From IMG/VR virus record IMGVR_UViG_3300032240_001400, positions 1 to 57,084 of that record: a stretch of DNA of 57,084 bases; one strand, written 5' to 3'. A program made the position numbers and the translations under genes. Positions 1-6,727 of this stretch are shown piece after piece (position 1 is the stretch's first letter; each line of letters begins with the position of its first letter). Below the pieces are notes generated by a model, which was given only the letters and a program-made list of their open reading frames with translations, did no database searches and was not told the DNA's origin. Origin of the DNA: a virus.

Positions 1-62
1 TAAACAAAAGCTTTATATAGAAATGCCCTGCAGAATATCTACTTAAACAAAAGCTTTATATA
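1..62 (+). repeat. Pair of 19-bp direct repeats before the first gene
   Basis: The 19-base unit TAAACAAAAGCTTTATATA occurs at 1-19 and again at 44-62, with 24 bases between. The second copy runs into the ATG of the first gene, so it forms that gene's leader. Each copy contains the palindrome AAAGCTTT. A tandem duplication of a leader or promoter is the simplest reading; the first copy may belong to a gene left of the window. Confidence 0.75.
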
Positions 63-274
63 TGAATAAGAAAGAATTAGAAAAACTGGTCAGCATGAGC
101 CAAGACGAATTCATGCAAGAGAATCCTACCTATGAACCAATGTTCCCTAAAGGATGGGATGATGATAAGCATTGGCCTGATCTATCTAAGAATGACTATG
201 ACTCTTTCAGGTCTACACAGATAGCAATCGATGACTTTCAAGAGAGGCTTATGGGTTGTTACGATCAAGAATAA
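62..274 (+). CDS. Hypothetical small acidic protein (70 aa)
   Basis: I do not recognise this protein. It is 70 residues, rich in Asp/Glu, Met and aromatic residues, with no membrane segment or cysteine motif. The ATG lies directly after the second copy of a 19-base repeat, and there is no Shine-Dalgarno. It sits alone in front of the promoter-like sequence for the HTH gene, in a block of small rightward genes typical of early or accessory phage regions. The reading frame is uninterrupted, and its composition fits a real gene. Confidence 0.6.
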   Translation: MNKKELEKLVSMSQDEFMQENPTYEPMFPKGWDDDKHWPDLSKNDYDSFRSTQIAIDDFQERLMGCYDQE

Positions 275-314
275 AGTGGTCTACTATAAAGATAGACTGC
301 AATAGGTTTGAAAG

Positions 315-330
315 ATTGTCTTATATTTAC
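315..330 (+). promoter_or_regulatory. Candidate early promoter (TTGTCTTATATTTAC class)
   Basis: The sequence ATTGTCTTATATTTAC lies 29 bases before the ATG at 360. TATATTTA resembles the Bacteroidota -7 element TAnnTTTG. The same core recurs upstream of 849 (ATTGT then TATATTTAC) and at the primase start (TTGTCTTATATTAGT). The recurrence before unrelated genes is seen directly; the promoter role is inferred. Confidence 0.55.
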
Positions 331-359
331 TGTATATTAATAAACAAAGAAAAACAGTT

Positions 360-602
360 ATGACAAATTCAAACCGCCCAAGTAGCTACACTAAACTCAG
401 CTACATTCAAAAGGTAAGCCGTGTTAACCGTAAGCTCCGTGTAGGTGACGTTACCTCGGTTGCTCAGACTACCGGCTATTCTACTACGCACGTTTCGGAT
501 GTGCTTTCAGGTAAGTACTTCAACGACAAGATCGTTAATGAAGCTTACGATATGACTAGAGGTCGTATCTCCAATGCAGTAAGGTTGAACAGTATCAACT
601 AG
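360..602 (+). CDS. Small HTH DNA-binding protein
   Basis: This 80-residue basic protein has a helix-turn-helix-like segment at about residues 28-62 (VTSVAQTTGYSTTHVSDVLS then GKYFNDKIV). It matches the pattern of Bacteroidota HTH proteins in which a 'TGYS..HVS.VLSG...ND.I' recognition region follows a short basic N-terminus. It is probably a transcriptional regulator of early phage or host genes. It has its own promoter-like motif upstream and a strong terminator 27 bases downstream, so it is a monocistronic unit. Its codons are richer in G+C than most neighbours and resemble the capsid gene, suggesting strong expression. The exact target is unknown. Confidence 0.7.
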   Translation: MTNSNRPSSYTKLSYIQKVSRVNRKLRVGDVTSVAQTTGYSTTHVSDVLSGKYFNDKIVNEAYDMTRGRISNAVRLNSIN

Positions 603-628
603 TATTGTATTAATTATTGATTGTTACC

Positions 629-658
629 GGCCTGGGATCTCTATCCTGGGCCTTTTTT
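629..658 (+). terminator. Intrinsic terminator after the HTH gene
   Basis: GGCCTGGGAT, a CTCT loop, then ATCCTGGGCC form a 10-bp stem (two G-U pairs) followed by six T. It ends the 360-602 unit. The following 190 bases before 849 hold a short TTGATAATCAA palindrome and the next promoter motif, but no gene. Confidence 0.9.
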
Positions 659-810
659 ATAACTGATTGATAATCAATTACTTATACAGGCCATTGAAGA
701 ATCTTTAATCCAGAGTCAGATCCATTGAAGGAACTTCAAAGAAAGGTAGGGTTTACTAAATAAAACAAAAACTTTTAAAATAGTTGTACAAAATGTGCCA
801 AGTATCAGAT

Positions 811-827
811 ATTGTTAGTATATTTAC
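811..827 (+). promoter_or_regulatory. Candidate early promoter before 849
   Basis: ATTGTTAGTATATTTAC lies 21 bases before the ATG at 849. ATTGT and TATATTTAC are spaced one base further apart than in the copy at 315-330. Confidence 0.55.
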
Positions 828-848
828 AATGTAACAAATCAATCAGAT

Positions 849-1148
849 ATGACTACTAACACTAACATCTCAAACATTGCACAGACAGTTGAATGCCCTA
901 ACCGTATGGATCTTTATGCTGTTGCTCGATACTGTATGGATATGAATCTACCATCGACTGCCAATTGGGCAACAGACCTGATTGACGGTCCTGATACCAT
1001 TAATCGCTATTACATTGATACCAAGATCGTTAAAGCAATGTTCTCTGTTGGTGACAGTGACAGATTATTCCGTGAACTAGAGTGTGAGGTAGCTACCTTC
1101 ATAGAAATGAAAGAATGGAGTGACTGTGACTATTTAACAACCCTTTAA
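849..1148 (+). CDS. Hypothetical protein (99 aa)
   Basis: I do not recognise this protein. It is 99 residues, acidic, with five cysteines that do not form a CxxC pair, and a mostly helical, soluble composition. It has its own promoter-like sequence 21 bases upstream, and a second, weaker one follows it. Each gene here seems to be its own short transcript. There is no Shine-Dalgarno; the leader is A/C-rich. It could be an early host-takeover protein judging by position, but nothing in the sequence shows a function. Confidence 0.6.
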   Translation: MTTNTNISNIAQTVECPNRMDLYAVARYCMDMNLPSTANWATDLIDGPDTINRYYIDTKIVKAMFSVGDSDRLFRELECEVATFIEMKEWSDCDYLTTL

Positions 1149-1168
1149 CTCCAAGTATCAGAATAAAG

Positions 1169-1180
1169 TCTTACTTTTAC
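1169..1180 (+). promoter_or_regulatory. Possible early promoter before 1201 (weaker match)
   Basis: GTCTTACTTTTAC lies 20 bases before the ATG at 1201 and differs at two positions from GTCTTATATTTAC at 318-330. Same spacing class and orientation; less certain than the others. Confidence 0.35.
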
Positions 1181-1200
1181 TAAGAATCAAAACAATCAAT

Positions 1201-1398
1201 ATGACATTAGAATTCAACTATGCCGACTACAGTATCCTTGATGCAGCCCTTACTAACAGGATCGAAAGGATCCAGGAGATGATGAAGATTTTCAATGAGA
1301 CAGGTCAGGATAAGATGACCAAACTCTATGACCAAGAACTGCATGACACTAAGACTCTTAAGTTAAAGATCAGTGACATCTTCAACACAGAGTTCTAA
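1201..1398 (+). CDS. Hypothetical helical protein (65 aa)
   Basis: This 65-residue protein of unknown function is predicted mostly helical from its regular Ile/Leu/Met spacing (residues 12-60). It carries mixed charges, as in a short coiled coil. It starts at an ATG preceded by an A-rich leader (AAAACAATCAAT) with no Shine-Dalgarno. A weak promoter-like motif lies upstream, and the DUF932 gene follows 66 bases later behind an AT-rich spacer. Confidence 0.55.
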   Translation: MTLEFNYADYSILDAALTNRIERIQEMMKIFNETGQDKMTKLYDQELHDTKTLKLKISDIFNTEF

Positions 1399-1464
1399 GT
1401 CACTCCAAAGATTTATTTTTCTATATCAACTAAATTAATTAAATTACATTATAAAATAAAGGTT

Positions 1465-2277
1465 ATGTCAAACGCACAAAATTTCAAGAACAACGTTATT
1501 ACATCTATCTCTCTCGACACTGCTAAGGAAATTGCACCAGCTATCTTCGCTACATCTCCGGCTCCAACGATCAAGAGCCCAAAATATCAGTTCACTCCTA
1601 CGTTTGAGGTTATCGATCACATGCAAGATATGGGTTACGTACTCACAGGAGTTAAACAGTCTAAGTCTAACGTGGACCTCCGTAAGAATTGGGGTATCCA
1701 CATCACTAGGTTCCAACACCCTGACCTCTACATCAAGAACCCACAGGGTGAAATAGAAGCCAGGCCTGAGGTTGTACTTATCAACTCACATGATGGTACA
1801 AGGCCAATCCAATTTGAGATGGGACTCTTCCGTCTTGTCTGTGAGAATGGTCTGGTAATTAAGGACCAAGACATGGGATCATTTAGAGAGCGTCACACTA
1901 AGTACACCTTCCAAGAGCTTAAGGATCTTATGGATGAAAAGGTATCTGGTCTCAAAGATGTTGTAGGCAAGATCAGCCAATGGGCTCAAAAAGAAATGAC
2001 TGATAAAGAAAGATATCAGTTCGCTGTAGAAGCCTTGGCCATGAGATTGAACTCAGACCGTCAGCCTGAACAGTATGAGGTAATGGACATCTTGAATGCT
2101 AAGAGAAAGATAGATGAACAACCTACTGTATGGCATACATTCAATACAGTACAAGAGAACCTAATCAAAGGCGGCTTCCAATTGAATAACCGTCAAGCTA
2201 GGGCCATTAAGAACCCTATAGAGGATCTGGTACTCAACCAAGGCCTATGGCAGTTAGCGGACGCTTACTGTAACTAG
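1465..2277 (+). CDS. DUF932 family (phage/plasmid-like) protein
   Basis: This 270-residue protein fits the DUF932 family, proteins of unknown function common on phages and plasmids. The family core is visible at about residues 98-135: a VVLINSHDGT strand-turn, then an MGLFRLVCENGLV segment. A helical C-terminal half follows. The length is typical. The start ATG follows AAATAAAGGTT, the nearest thing to a purine-rich binding site in this block. Codon choice is more G+C-rich than most of the window, suggesting strong expression. The stop codon lies inside the left arm of an 8-bp inverted repeat. I cannot say what it does. Confidence 0.8.
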   Translation: MSNAQNFKNNVITSISLDTAKEIAPAIFATSPAPTIKSPKYQFTPTFEVIDHMQDMGYVLTGVKQSKSNVDLRKNWGIHITRFQHPDLYIKNPQGEIEARPEVVLINSHDGTRPIQFEMGLFRLVCENGLVIKDQDMGSFRERHTKYTFQELKDLMDEKVSGLKDVVGKISQWAQKEMTDKERYQFAVEALAMRLNSDRQPEQYEVMDILNAKRKIDEQPTVWHTFNTVQENLIKGGFQLNNRQARAIKNPIEDLVLNQGLWQLADAYCN

Positions 2278-2324
2278 TAGGCTGCTGGCACCTTGCTACT
2301 AGTCACTAGCATCTAACTAGCATC
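2273..2324 (+). repeat. Inverted repeat plus tandem 9-mer after the DUF932 gene
   Basis: ACTAGTAG at 2273-2280 and CTACTAGT at 2296-2303 are a perfect inverted repeat around a 15-base loop. ACTAGCATC then occurs twice, at 2305-2313 and 2316-2324. There is no T-run, so it is not a standard terminator. The rest of the gap to 2440 holds a G+C-rich patch with GGGGGCCCC (2368-2376 region) and no convincing gene. It could be an mRNA stability element or a protein-binding site. Confidence 0.65.
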
Positions 2325-2440
2325 ATGGCAAAGACCTAGTTATGGTAGATAGCGGCTTGGTGGCAGGGGGCCCCGCGTTGACTAATCACACACACCCGGG
2401 AATTTTTCAAATCCTAATAAAAAATAAATACGTAAATAAA

Positions 2441-2695
2441 ATGGAAAATAATAATAACGAGTCTCCCTTTTTCTCACTGTTTGTTACTTGCCTAAAAACC
2501 TTTGAAGCGTCTACCATAGACCCTCACGACTTTGAAGATGCACTCGATCGTCTTGTCCAGGCAAATAACAAAGGACTACTTAGTGAGTTCTTAGATCATG
2601 CAGAGAATCTATATTATAATCATGATACAGATCCGGTGGTAGCTTTTCATCGTGCATATTTGGATATTGTAGCAGACCAAGGGGAAATTTTTTAA
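2441..2695 (+). CDS. Hypothetical acidic protein (84 aa)
   Basis: I place the start at the ATG at 2441 (MENNNNESPF), not the in-frame ATG at 2342. The 33 extra residues would cross a G+C-rich non-coding-looking patch, while 2441 is preceded by an A-rich leader (AAATAAATACGTAAATAAA) like neighbouring genes. The 84-residue product is acidic and helical (Asp/Glu-rich between residues 22 and 60) with no known domain. It is followed 27 bases later by another hypothetical gene and is probably co-transcribed with it. Confidence 0.6.
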   Translation: MENNNNESPFFSLFVTCLKTFEASTIDPHDFEDALDRLVQANNKGLLSEFLDHAENLYYNHDTDPVVAFHRAYLDIVADQGEIF

Positions 2696-2722
2696 TCTTA
2701 AACAAAATATAAATACAAAAAT

Positions 2723-3205
2723 ATGAAAAAGAATAACAACTATCCATCAGGTTTCGGAGTTACAGCAAAACACTTCTCTCTTTACAAGGCTTTCAAAGAG
2801 GAAGCAGAAAAATTAGGTTGGACTTATAATTATGATTTTACTCCATTCACAGAAGCGAAGTTTGAAAGTCTTCTAGAAGATGAGTCAGATCGTCAATGTC
2901 TATATTTCAGCTATGAGTTTGGTAATTGTGAAGGAAAGCCAGCCTTTGCTTTCAGTAACTCAAATCTTGCTATTTGTTTAGAGAGGAATTTTCAAATCGC
3001 CTTAGATCATCTTAAAGCTTGTACAGTAAAACCAAAACCTAACACTATCTGGGCTTGTTCTAATGGGATTGACCTTGAGATTGATTGGGATGATCAAACC
3101 GTTTCTCCTAAACCAAATTGGTACACCCAAGATGTTGTAGATGCAACTTTCACATTCAGCCAGATTCAGTCACTAGCAGAATTCATTAAACACTCTGGAA
3201 AATGA
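2723..3205 (+). CDS. Hypothetical protein (160 aa)
   Basis: I do not recognise this protein. It is 160 residues, soluble, rich in aromatic residues, with four Cys scattered and no motif. Regular alternation suggests a mixed alpha/beta fold. The ATG is preceded by TATAAATACAAAAAT, which contains the canonical T4 late-promoter octamer TATAAATA at 2708-2715, but also looks like an ordinary A-rich leader. Its stop overlaps the start of the next gene (ATGA at 3202-3205), which indicates translational coupling. Confidence 0.6.
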   Translation: MKKNNNYPSGFGVTAKHFSLYKAFKEEAEKLGWTYNYDFTPFTEAKFESLLEDESDRQCLYFSYEFGNCEGKPAFAFSNSNLAICLERNFQIALDHLKACTVKPKPNTIWACSNGIDLEIDWDDQTVSPKPNWYTQDVVDATFTFSQIQSLAEFIKHSGK

Positions 3206-3402
3206 GGAACCTATTCAATACAGAGACAGAAGATGCTATGCTCAAGTTGATCAATCACCAGTCACAACTGATCCAGACATACAGGGAAAAGGCTAAGACC
3301 CAGGATGAGATTATACATCTACTCAAAAGGATCAACGAGATGAACGAGCTACAGATAAAGCACTTGAAAGAAGATGTTTTAAGATTCGGAATAAAAGATT
3401 AA
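3202..3402 (+). CDS. Small coiled-coil protein (66 aa)
   Basis: The product is 66 residues, almost entirely helical with heptad-like Leu/Ile spacing from residue 12 to 60 (LKLINHQSQLIQ, then IIHLLKRINEMNEL), so a coiled coil is likely. There is no membrane segment and no cysteine. The start overlaps the previous stop by four bases. It may be an assembly partner or a small regulatory oligomer; no family is recognised. Confidence 0.6.
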   Translation: MRNLFNTETEDAMLKLINHQSQLIQTYREKAKTQDEIIHLLKRINEMNELQIKHLKEDVLRFGIKD

Positions 3403-3423
3403 ATTTATATAAATAATATAGCT

Positions 3424-3618
3424 ATGAAGAAAACAACGTTAGACATTTTAAAAGCAATCGGAATTACTCTAGGTGGATTTTTGGTCGGCGCAGCAGTCTG
3501 CGAGGCGCTAAAACTCTTGGCAAAGGCCATGAATACCAATCCGCTATATTTTCTGAGTGGACTCCTATTTGCAATAGTAGTGTACGCCAATTACCAACTT
3601 ATAAAACTCTCTAAATGA
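3424..3618 (+). CDS. Small two-pass membrane protein (64 aa)
   Basis: This 64-residue protein has a basic N-terminus (MKKTTLDILK) followed by two hydrophobic segments at about residues 10-31 and 41-60, separated by a short loop. Two membrane passes and small size are compatible with a holin or a small inner-membrane inhibitor, but nothing specific identifies it. TATAAATA occurs at 3408-3415, eight bases before the ATG. The stop overlaps the start of another small membrane protein at 3615, so the two are probably made together. Confidence 0.6.
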   Translation: MKKTTLDILKAIGITLGGFLVGAAVCEALKLLAKAMNTNPLYFLSGLLFAIVVYANYQLIKLSK

Positions 3619-3791
3619 AAATGATAAACATTCAAAGAGTATTACACACTCTAGGTATCGTAGGAGCTCTAACCTCTATCTATATCAATTTTGGAAATGG
3701 CTATATGGCCTGGTCCTGGCAACTTGCCTGCATCTTGTGGATCTTGAATTCATGGATGAAAACAGAAGAAATTCAATCTAGTAACAAATAA
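3615..3791 (+). CDS. Small two-pass membrane protein (58 aa)
   Basis: A 58-residue frame begins at an ATGA overlapping the previous stop. It has hydrophobic segments at about residues 12-27 and 32-47, with three tryptophans in the second (WSWQLACILWILNSW), and a charged polar C-terminus. The overlap and paired membrane architecture suggest it functions with the 3424-3618 product, for example as a two-component holin-like pair. That is an inference from arrangement only. Confidence 0.55.
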   Translation: MKMINIQRVLHTLGIVGALTSIYINFGNGYMAWSWQLACILWILNSWMKTEEIQSSNK

Positions 3792-3804
3792 AAACAAATA
3801 TAAA

Positions 3805-3957
3805 ATGCAGTATTTTTTAGTATCAGCCACCACAGCCCAAGAATTATCAGACAAAGTAAATGAAAGGCTCGCTAGGAATTGGGAACCAATCGGATCTCCT
3901 TTCACCGAAAAAGGAACTTTTTATCAAGCCCTTATCTACAAACAAAACAAAGCTTAG
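3805..3957 (+). CDS. DUF1737-like small protein (50 aa)
   Basis: A 50-residue frame starts MQYFLVSATTAQELSDKVNE and continues with WEPIGSP and FYQALI. This matches the DUF1737 pattern (Y.LVSA....EL...VN..L..GW..IG.P......YYQA), a small domain of unknown function seen in phages and bacteria. The ATG is preceded by the A-rich leader ACAAATATAAA. It overlaps the upstream part of a longer alternative frame (from 3860), whose true start must lie after this gene. Confidence 0.75.
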   Translation: MQYFLVSATTAQELSDKVNERLARNWEPIGSPFTEKGTFYQALIYKQNKA

Positions 3958-3961
3958 TTTT

Positions 3962-4186
3962 ATGTTGACAAAAAAAGGTTATCGAGTCCACCCATGGACA
4001 TTAATTAGTGGAGGTTATTCTTTAAAAGTAGAACTTTCTAACGGTCGTGTTAATTACACAAGGAATACCAAGAAGCCACTGATCTATATCAAGCAGATCT
4101 TGAAAGAAGAAAATGTTCACATGGTAACTGATAATAAGACCGGTCATGTGTATTACCAAGACGGTATTTTTAGAGAACAAATTTAA
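3962..4186 (+). CDS. Hypothetical basic protein (74 aa)
   Basis: I start this gene at the ATG at 3962 (MLTKKGYRVH), because the earlier in-frame ATG at 3860 lies inside the DUF1737-like gene. The 74-residue product is basic and predicted mainly beta, with two near-repeats of the turn 'NGRVNY / NKTGHVYY'. No known domain is recognised. It lies four bases after the DUF1737-like gene and seven before the next gene, in a tight rightward operon. Confidence 0.55.
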   Translation: MLTKKGYRVHPWTLISGGYSLKVELSNGRVNYTRNTKKPLIYIKQILKEENVHMVTDNKTGHVYYQDGIFREQI

Positions 4187-4193
4187 TCTATAG

Positions 4194-4697
4194 ATGAAAA
4201 GGATTACATTAGAAGAAGCTAAGTATTATATCAAGTTAGAAGGAGAAGATCCTTATAAAATGAGAAAAGCAGTTGCCTTTAATCTTACTCCATCTAATGA
4301 TCCTGGTTGGGAAGGCTGGGAAGAGGTTACCTACTATTCGGAAGGTATCCTCGACCCAACTCTTTCAATCAAAAAACCTGAATGGGTCTATGTTCTTGTT
4401 AACAAATCTATTCCTGGGATTTGTAAGATAGGGATGACTACCACCTCTGTTAATCAAAGGGTCAAGGAGATCAATTCTGCGACAGGCGTGATAACGCCCT
4501 GGTTTTCTGTTTTCAAATACAAGTGTATCAATTCAAGAAGACTAGAAGAAGAGGTTCATCAACATTTAGAAAGGCTTGGCTATAGAGTTAACCCTAAAAG
4601 AGAAGGGTTCGAGATAAGTTCTAAAGTTGCTATTGATGTTATAAATGAACTAGGAGAGAAGTTAACAGTGACTCCAAAGGATTTTGATAGTAAGTAA
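4194..4697 (+). CDS. T5orf172/MUG113-type GIY-YIG nuclease
   Basis: The domain at residues 64-140 fits the T5orf172/MUG113 branch of the GIY-YIG nuclease superfamily. It has a VYVLVN strand (65-70) in place of GIY, CKIG (77-80) in place of YIG, the catalytic-type Arg at 89 in SVNQRVKEI, a TG..TP segment, and a conserved EEEVHQHL helix with the metal-binding Glu. Residues 1-60 are a separate N-terminal region without recognised similarity. Family members cut or nick DNA; in phages they may be homing enzymes or degrade host DNA. It has no obvious partner gene. Catalytic activity is inferred, not shown. Confidence 0.75.
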   Translation: MKRITLEEAKYYIKLEGEDPYKMRKAVAFNLTPSNDPGWEGWEEVTYYSEGILDPTLSIKKPEWVYVLVNKSIPGICKIGMTTTSVNQRVKEINSATGVITPWFSVFKYKCINSRRLEEEVHQHLERLGYRVNPKREGFEISSKVAIDVINELGEKLTVTPKDFDSK

Positions 4698-4755
4698 TAA
4701 ATTTGTAAATATCTGGAATTTTAGGCCCCTTGCGGAAAGATTAAAATTTAAACTC

Positions 4756-5040
4756 ATGAATTATCTTATATTTTTATTTGTCTGTCTTTTTATATCATTC
4801 TTAGTAGTTAAGTTTGCTAAGTACGTTGGAGCTATCTGTTTGATCCTGCTTTCATTATTAGGTATAGGACTAATCATAATTCCATTTGACTTACAAGTAG
4901 GAATTAAGTTAATAACCTGGGCTTTCTGTATTCTTGTTATGACAGGAATTCTATTTGCAATCTCAGGCATTGTTTCCGCTTTAGTTGTTAGCCCTATTAT
5001 ATTATTATGGGGAGCAATTAAGATGTTATTTTCTAAGTAA
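4756..5040 (+). CDS. Small multi-pass membrane protein (94 aa)
   Basis: I use the ATG at 4756 (MNYLIFLFVC); the frame opens earlier at a TTG (4684) that overlaps the preceding gene and would add a non-hydrophobic 24-residue tail. The 94-residue product is nearly all hydrophobic, with four likely membrane helices (about 2-20, 23-44, 48-67, 70-90). No family is recognised. Holin, superinfection-exclusion or membrane-remodelling roles are all possible. It ends just before a late-type motif at 5045. Confidence 0.6.
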   Translation: MNYLIFLFVCLFISFLVVKFAKYVGAICLILLSLLGIGLIIIPFDLQVGIKLITWAFCILVMTGILFAISGIVSALVVSPIILLWGAIKMLFSK

Positions 5041-5044
5041 TTCA

Positions 5045-5053
5045 ATATTTATT
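5045..5053 (+). promoter_or_regulatory. Late-type motif ATATTTATT before 5076
   Basis: The nonamer ATATTTATT lies 22 bases before the ATG at 5076. The same word, on the sense strand, precedes about a dozen gene blocks on both strands in this window and is otherwise intergenic-poor. I interpret it as the promoter used with the gp55-like sigma factor encoded at 22007-22756. Confidence 0.55.
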
Positions 5054-5075
5054 AATAGTTATTAAAATTATTATA

Positions 5076-5762
5076 ATGAACGATTTTAACATTGCAAAGT
5101 ATTTAAAAGAGCACAATCTTGGCGCTCATGGAATTTTAGGTAATTATATAGACCTTCAAGCTCTTAAAGAAGCTTCAGATGATGATCTTTGGAAAGGCGC
5201 TAAAATGGATAATCAAAAAGTTCCTTATGAAGGACCAGATACTAAACTCGATGGTGATAGCCTTGAGTTTGATCAAGTTGATCCTGTTTGCGAATTAGAA
5301 AAACCTGATCAGATCTACACTAATGATTGGATGAATGACAGTATCGATGGTAAAAAAGTTGGTAACTGGACTTGCTACTTTGAAGACTTTCAAAACCTTA
5401 TATACTGGATTAACGACTATATTAATTCTGAGGATGCGGTTGTTTACGCAACTCCAGGTTGGGATAATGTTAATGGTATTGCCTGCGAAACTTCAATTGA
5501 GCATGGAGAAGCATCTATAGATCATGAAACTATAGGAGACAGTTCTTATCCTGATTTTGAATCTTATGCTCAAGATGTTAAACCTTATCTTGATAAAGTA
5601 GAACAAAAGTATCTTGGTGAATCAGAAGTAGCAGAAGGCATAGATGATATTGATGTAAATGAATATGATCAACTTGTTGGAGCTATAGAATCTTTGTTAC
5701 AACAAGGAGAATCAGAAGCAGATATCTTACAAGTAGTAAAAGATACTTTAGGTCTTAGATAA
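5076..5762 (+). CDS. Hypothetical acidic protein with virion-type leader (228 aa)
   Basis: The N-terminus MNDFNIAKYLKEHNLG matches a leader pattern (FN..KYL.E.NL) also seen at 5780 and 34548, which in related marine phages is common among structural or internal proteins. The rest is acidic and soluble, with an aromatic-rich centre (residues 85-125) and a helical C-terminus after an 'SEVAEGID' segment at about 188-196. It has a late-type motif upstream and is followed 17 bases later by another gene with the same leader type. No domain is recognised; a virion-associated role is an inference. Confidence 0.6.
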   Translation: MNDFNIAKYLKEHNLGAHGILGNYIDLQALKEASDDDLWKGAKMDNQKVPYEGPDTKLDGDSLEFDQVDPVCELEKPDQIYTNDWMNDSIDGKKVGNWTCYFEDFQNLIYWINDYINSEDAVVYATPGWDNVNGIACETSIEHGEASIDHETIGDSSYPDFESYAQDVKPYLDKVEQKYLGESEVAEGIDDIDVNEYDQLVGAIESLLQQGESEADILQVVKDTLGLR

Positions 5763-5779
5763 TAAAAAAAATAATAATA

Positions 5780-6211
5780 ATGTCATTTAATTATAAACAA
5801 TATACTGCAAACAATCCTCTTCTACAAGAAGTGGATGAAGAAGTAACAGTAAGTTCTTCTGGTGTAGAAATGGAAGAAGGGTCTAATTATCCTAGAGTTG
5901 CTCTTGAACAGGCCGCATTAGAGGCTAAAGAAGCAGGTGTAGATAGAGAGGAAGCTGTTACCATTGTCAACCAAGCTTATGGCGCTGGTATGTCTTCAGA
6001 TAGCTTGAATGAAGAGGTAGATATATGGCAAATGGCAGGAGATCATCTTGAAAACTTTAGAGACGAATTGTCAAGTGCTTATGCTATAGCAAGTCAGAAT
6101 GGCCTTAAAGATTGGATGATGGCTCTAAATAAAATAGTAATACATCTAGATGCACTTGAAGGTGCCATCGCAGAAGCTAATGCTAAATTAGGAGTACTTC
6201 CTACAAATTAA
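5780..6211 (+). CDS. Hypothetical acidic helical protein (143 aa)
   Basis: This 143-residue acidic protein starts MSFNYKQYTANNPLLQEVDE, a variant of the leader seen in 5076-5762 (FN..KY...N.L). LQE near residue 16 resembles a prohead-protease site (L-x-E). The remainder is helical, with QAALEAKEAG and DALEGAIAEANAKLG segments. It is the last gene before a strong terminator at 6237, so 5076 and 5780 form a two-gene late unit. Function unknown; probably a head-internal or structural protein. Confidence 0.55.
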   Translation: MSFNYKQYTANNPLLQEVDEEVTVSSSGVEMEEGSNYPRVALEQAALEAKEAGVDREEAVTIVNQAYGAGMSSDSLNEEVDIWQMAGDHLENFRDELSSAYAIASQNGLKDWMMALNKIVIHLDALEGAIAEANAKLGVLPTN

Positions 6212-6236
6212 CCTTGCAGCCCATACATATATAAAG

Positions 6237-6262
6237 GCCCTAACTTCGGTTGGGGCTTTTTT
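6237..6262. terminator. UUCG-loop terminator between convergent units
   Basis: GCCCTAAC, loop TTCG, then GTTGGGGC and six T end the rightward unit. The T-run overlaps the TAA stop of the leftward GIY-YIG gene. In the other direction the hairpin is followed by CTTTATATAT, so it may also weakly stop leftward transcription. Confidence 0.9.
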
Positions 6263-6713
6263 ATTCTAGATCCTTTCTAAAGAACCTTCCTTGTATATTA
6301 TCATTATATGAGTCTATATGAAGTACATCTAACTTCATTTGCCAACAAACTTCCCAGTAACTTAGTTGTTTTTTAGAAAAGCAAATTTGCAAAACCTCTC
6401 TAGTGAATATTTGAGGGCCAAGCTCTTTGACCTCTGCCTTTATCTGTTTATTACTTCCAAAGTAATCCAACCAATCAGATTCTGTAGTAACTTTCTTCTT
6501 CTTTGGGACGCGCCCAGGTTTGCTCCATTCCGAGATCTCCTTCTTGGTTAATACTTTATTATTGTTATTGTAAAGGACCTTTCTACCAATATAGAAACGA
6601 TTGGTGACTATGTTGGTCACCCTATAAATAAACCCGTATGCATTCTCTGGAAAATCTTCTACTTTAAGGAATTCTCTATATCCTCCTAGTGTATCTTTAT
6701 AAAACCATTTCAT
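6261..6713 (-). CDS. GIY-YIG endonuclease, probable free-standing homing enzyme
   Basis: Residues 26-45 carry both signature strands, YGFIYRVTN and RFYIGRK, i.e. GIY (as GFIY) and YIG followed by Arg-Lys. There is a long insert (46-78) with a basic patch PGRVPKKKKV. A later YWEVCWQMKLDVL helix may hold the catalytic Glu. At 150 residues it is a minimal nuclease with little extra DNA-binding domain. It is the last gene of the leftward tail cluster, next to a convergent terminator, a typical location for a free-standing phage homing endonuclease. Target site unknown. Confidence 0.75.
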   Translation of the reverse strand: MKWFYKDTLGGYREFLKVEDFPENAYGFIYRVTNIVTNRFYIGRKVLYNNNNKVLTKKEISEWSKPGRVPKKKKVTTESDWLDYFGSNKQIKAEVKELGPQIFTREVLQICFSKKQLSYWEVCWQMKLDVLHIDSYNDNIQGRFFRKDLE

Positions 6714-6727
6714 AATTTACTTTATTT

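Noticed and set aside
2342-2440. N-terminal extension of the 84-residue protein from the ATG at 2342.
   Set aside because: The extra codons cross a G+C-rich patch with non-coding character, whereas the ATG at 2441 has the usual A-rich leader.
2708-3415. Canonical T4 late-promoter words TATAAATA at 2708-2715 and 3408-3415.
   Set aside because: They lie 6-8 bases before start codons in A-rich leaders that resemble many others here, and the pattern does not extend to known late genes. I keep ATATTTATT as the better late candidate.
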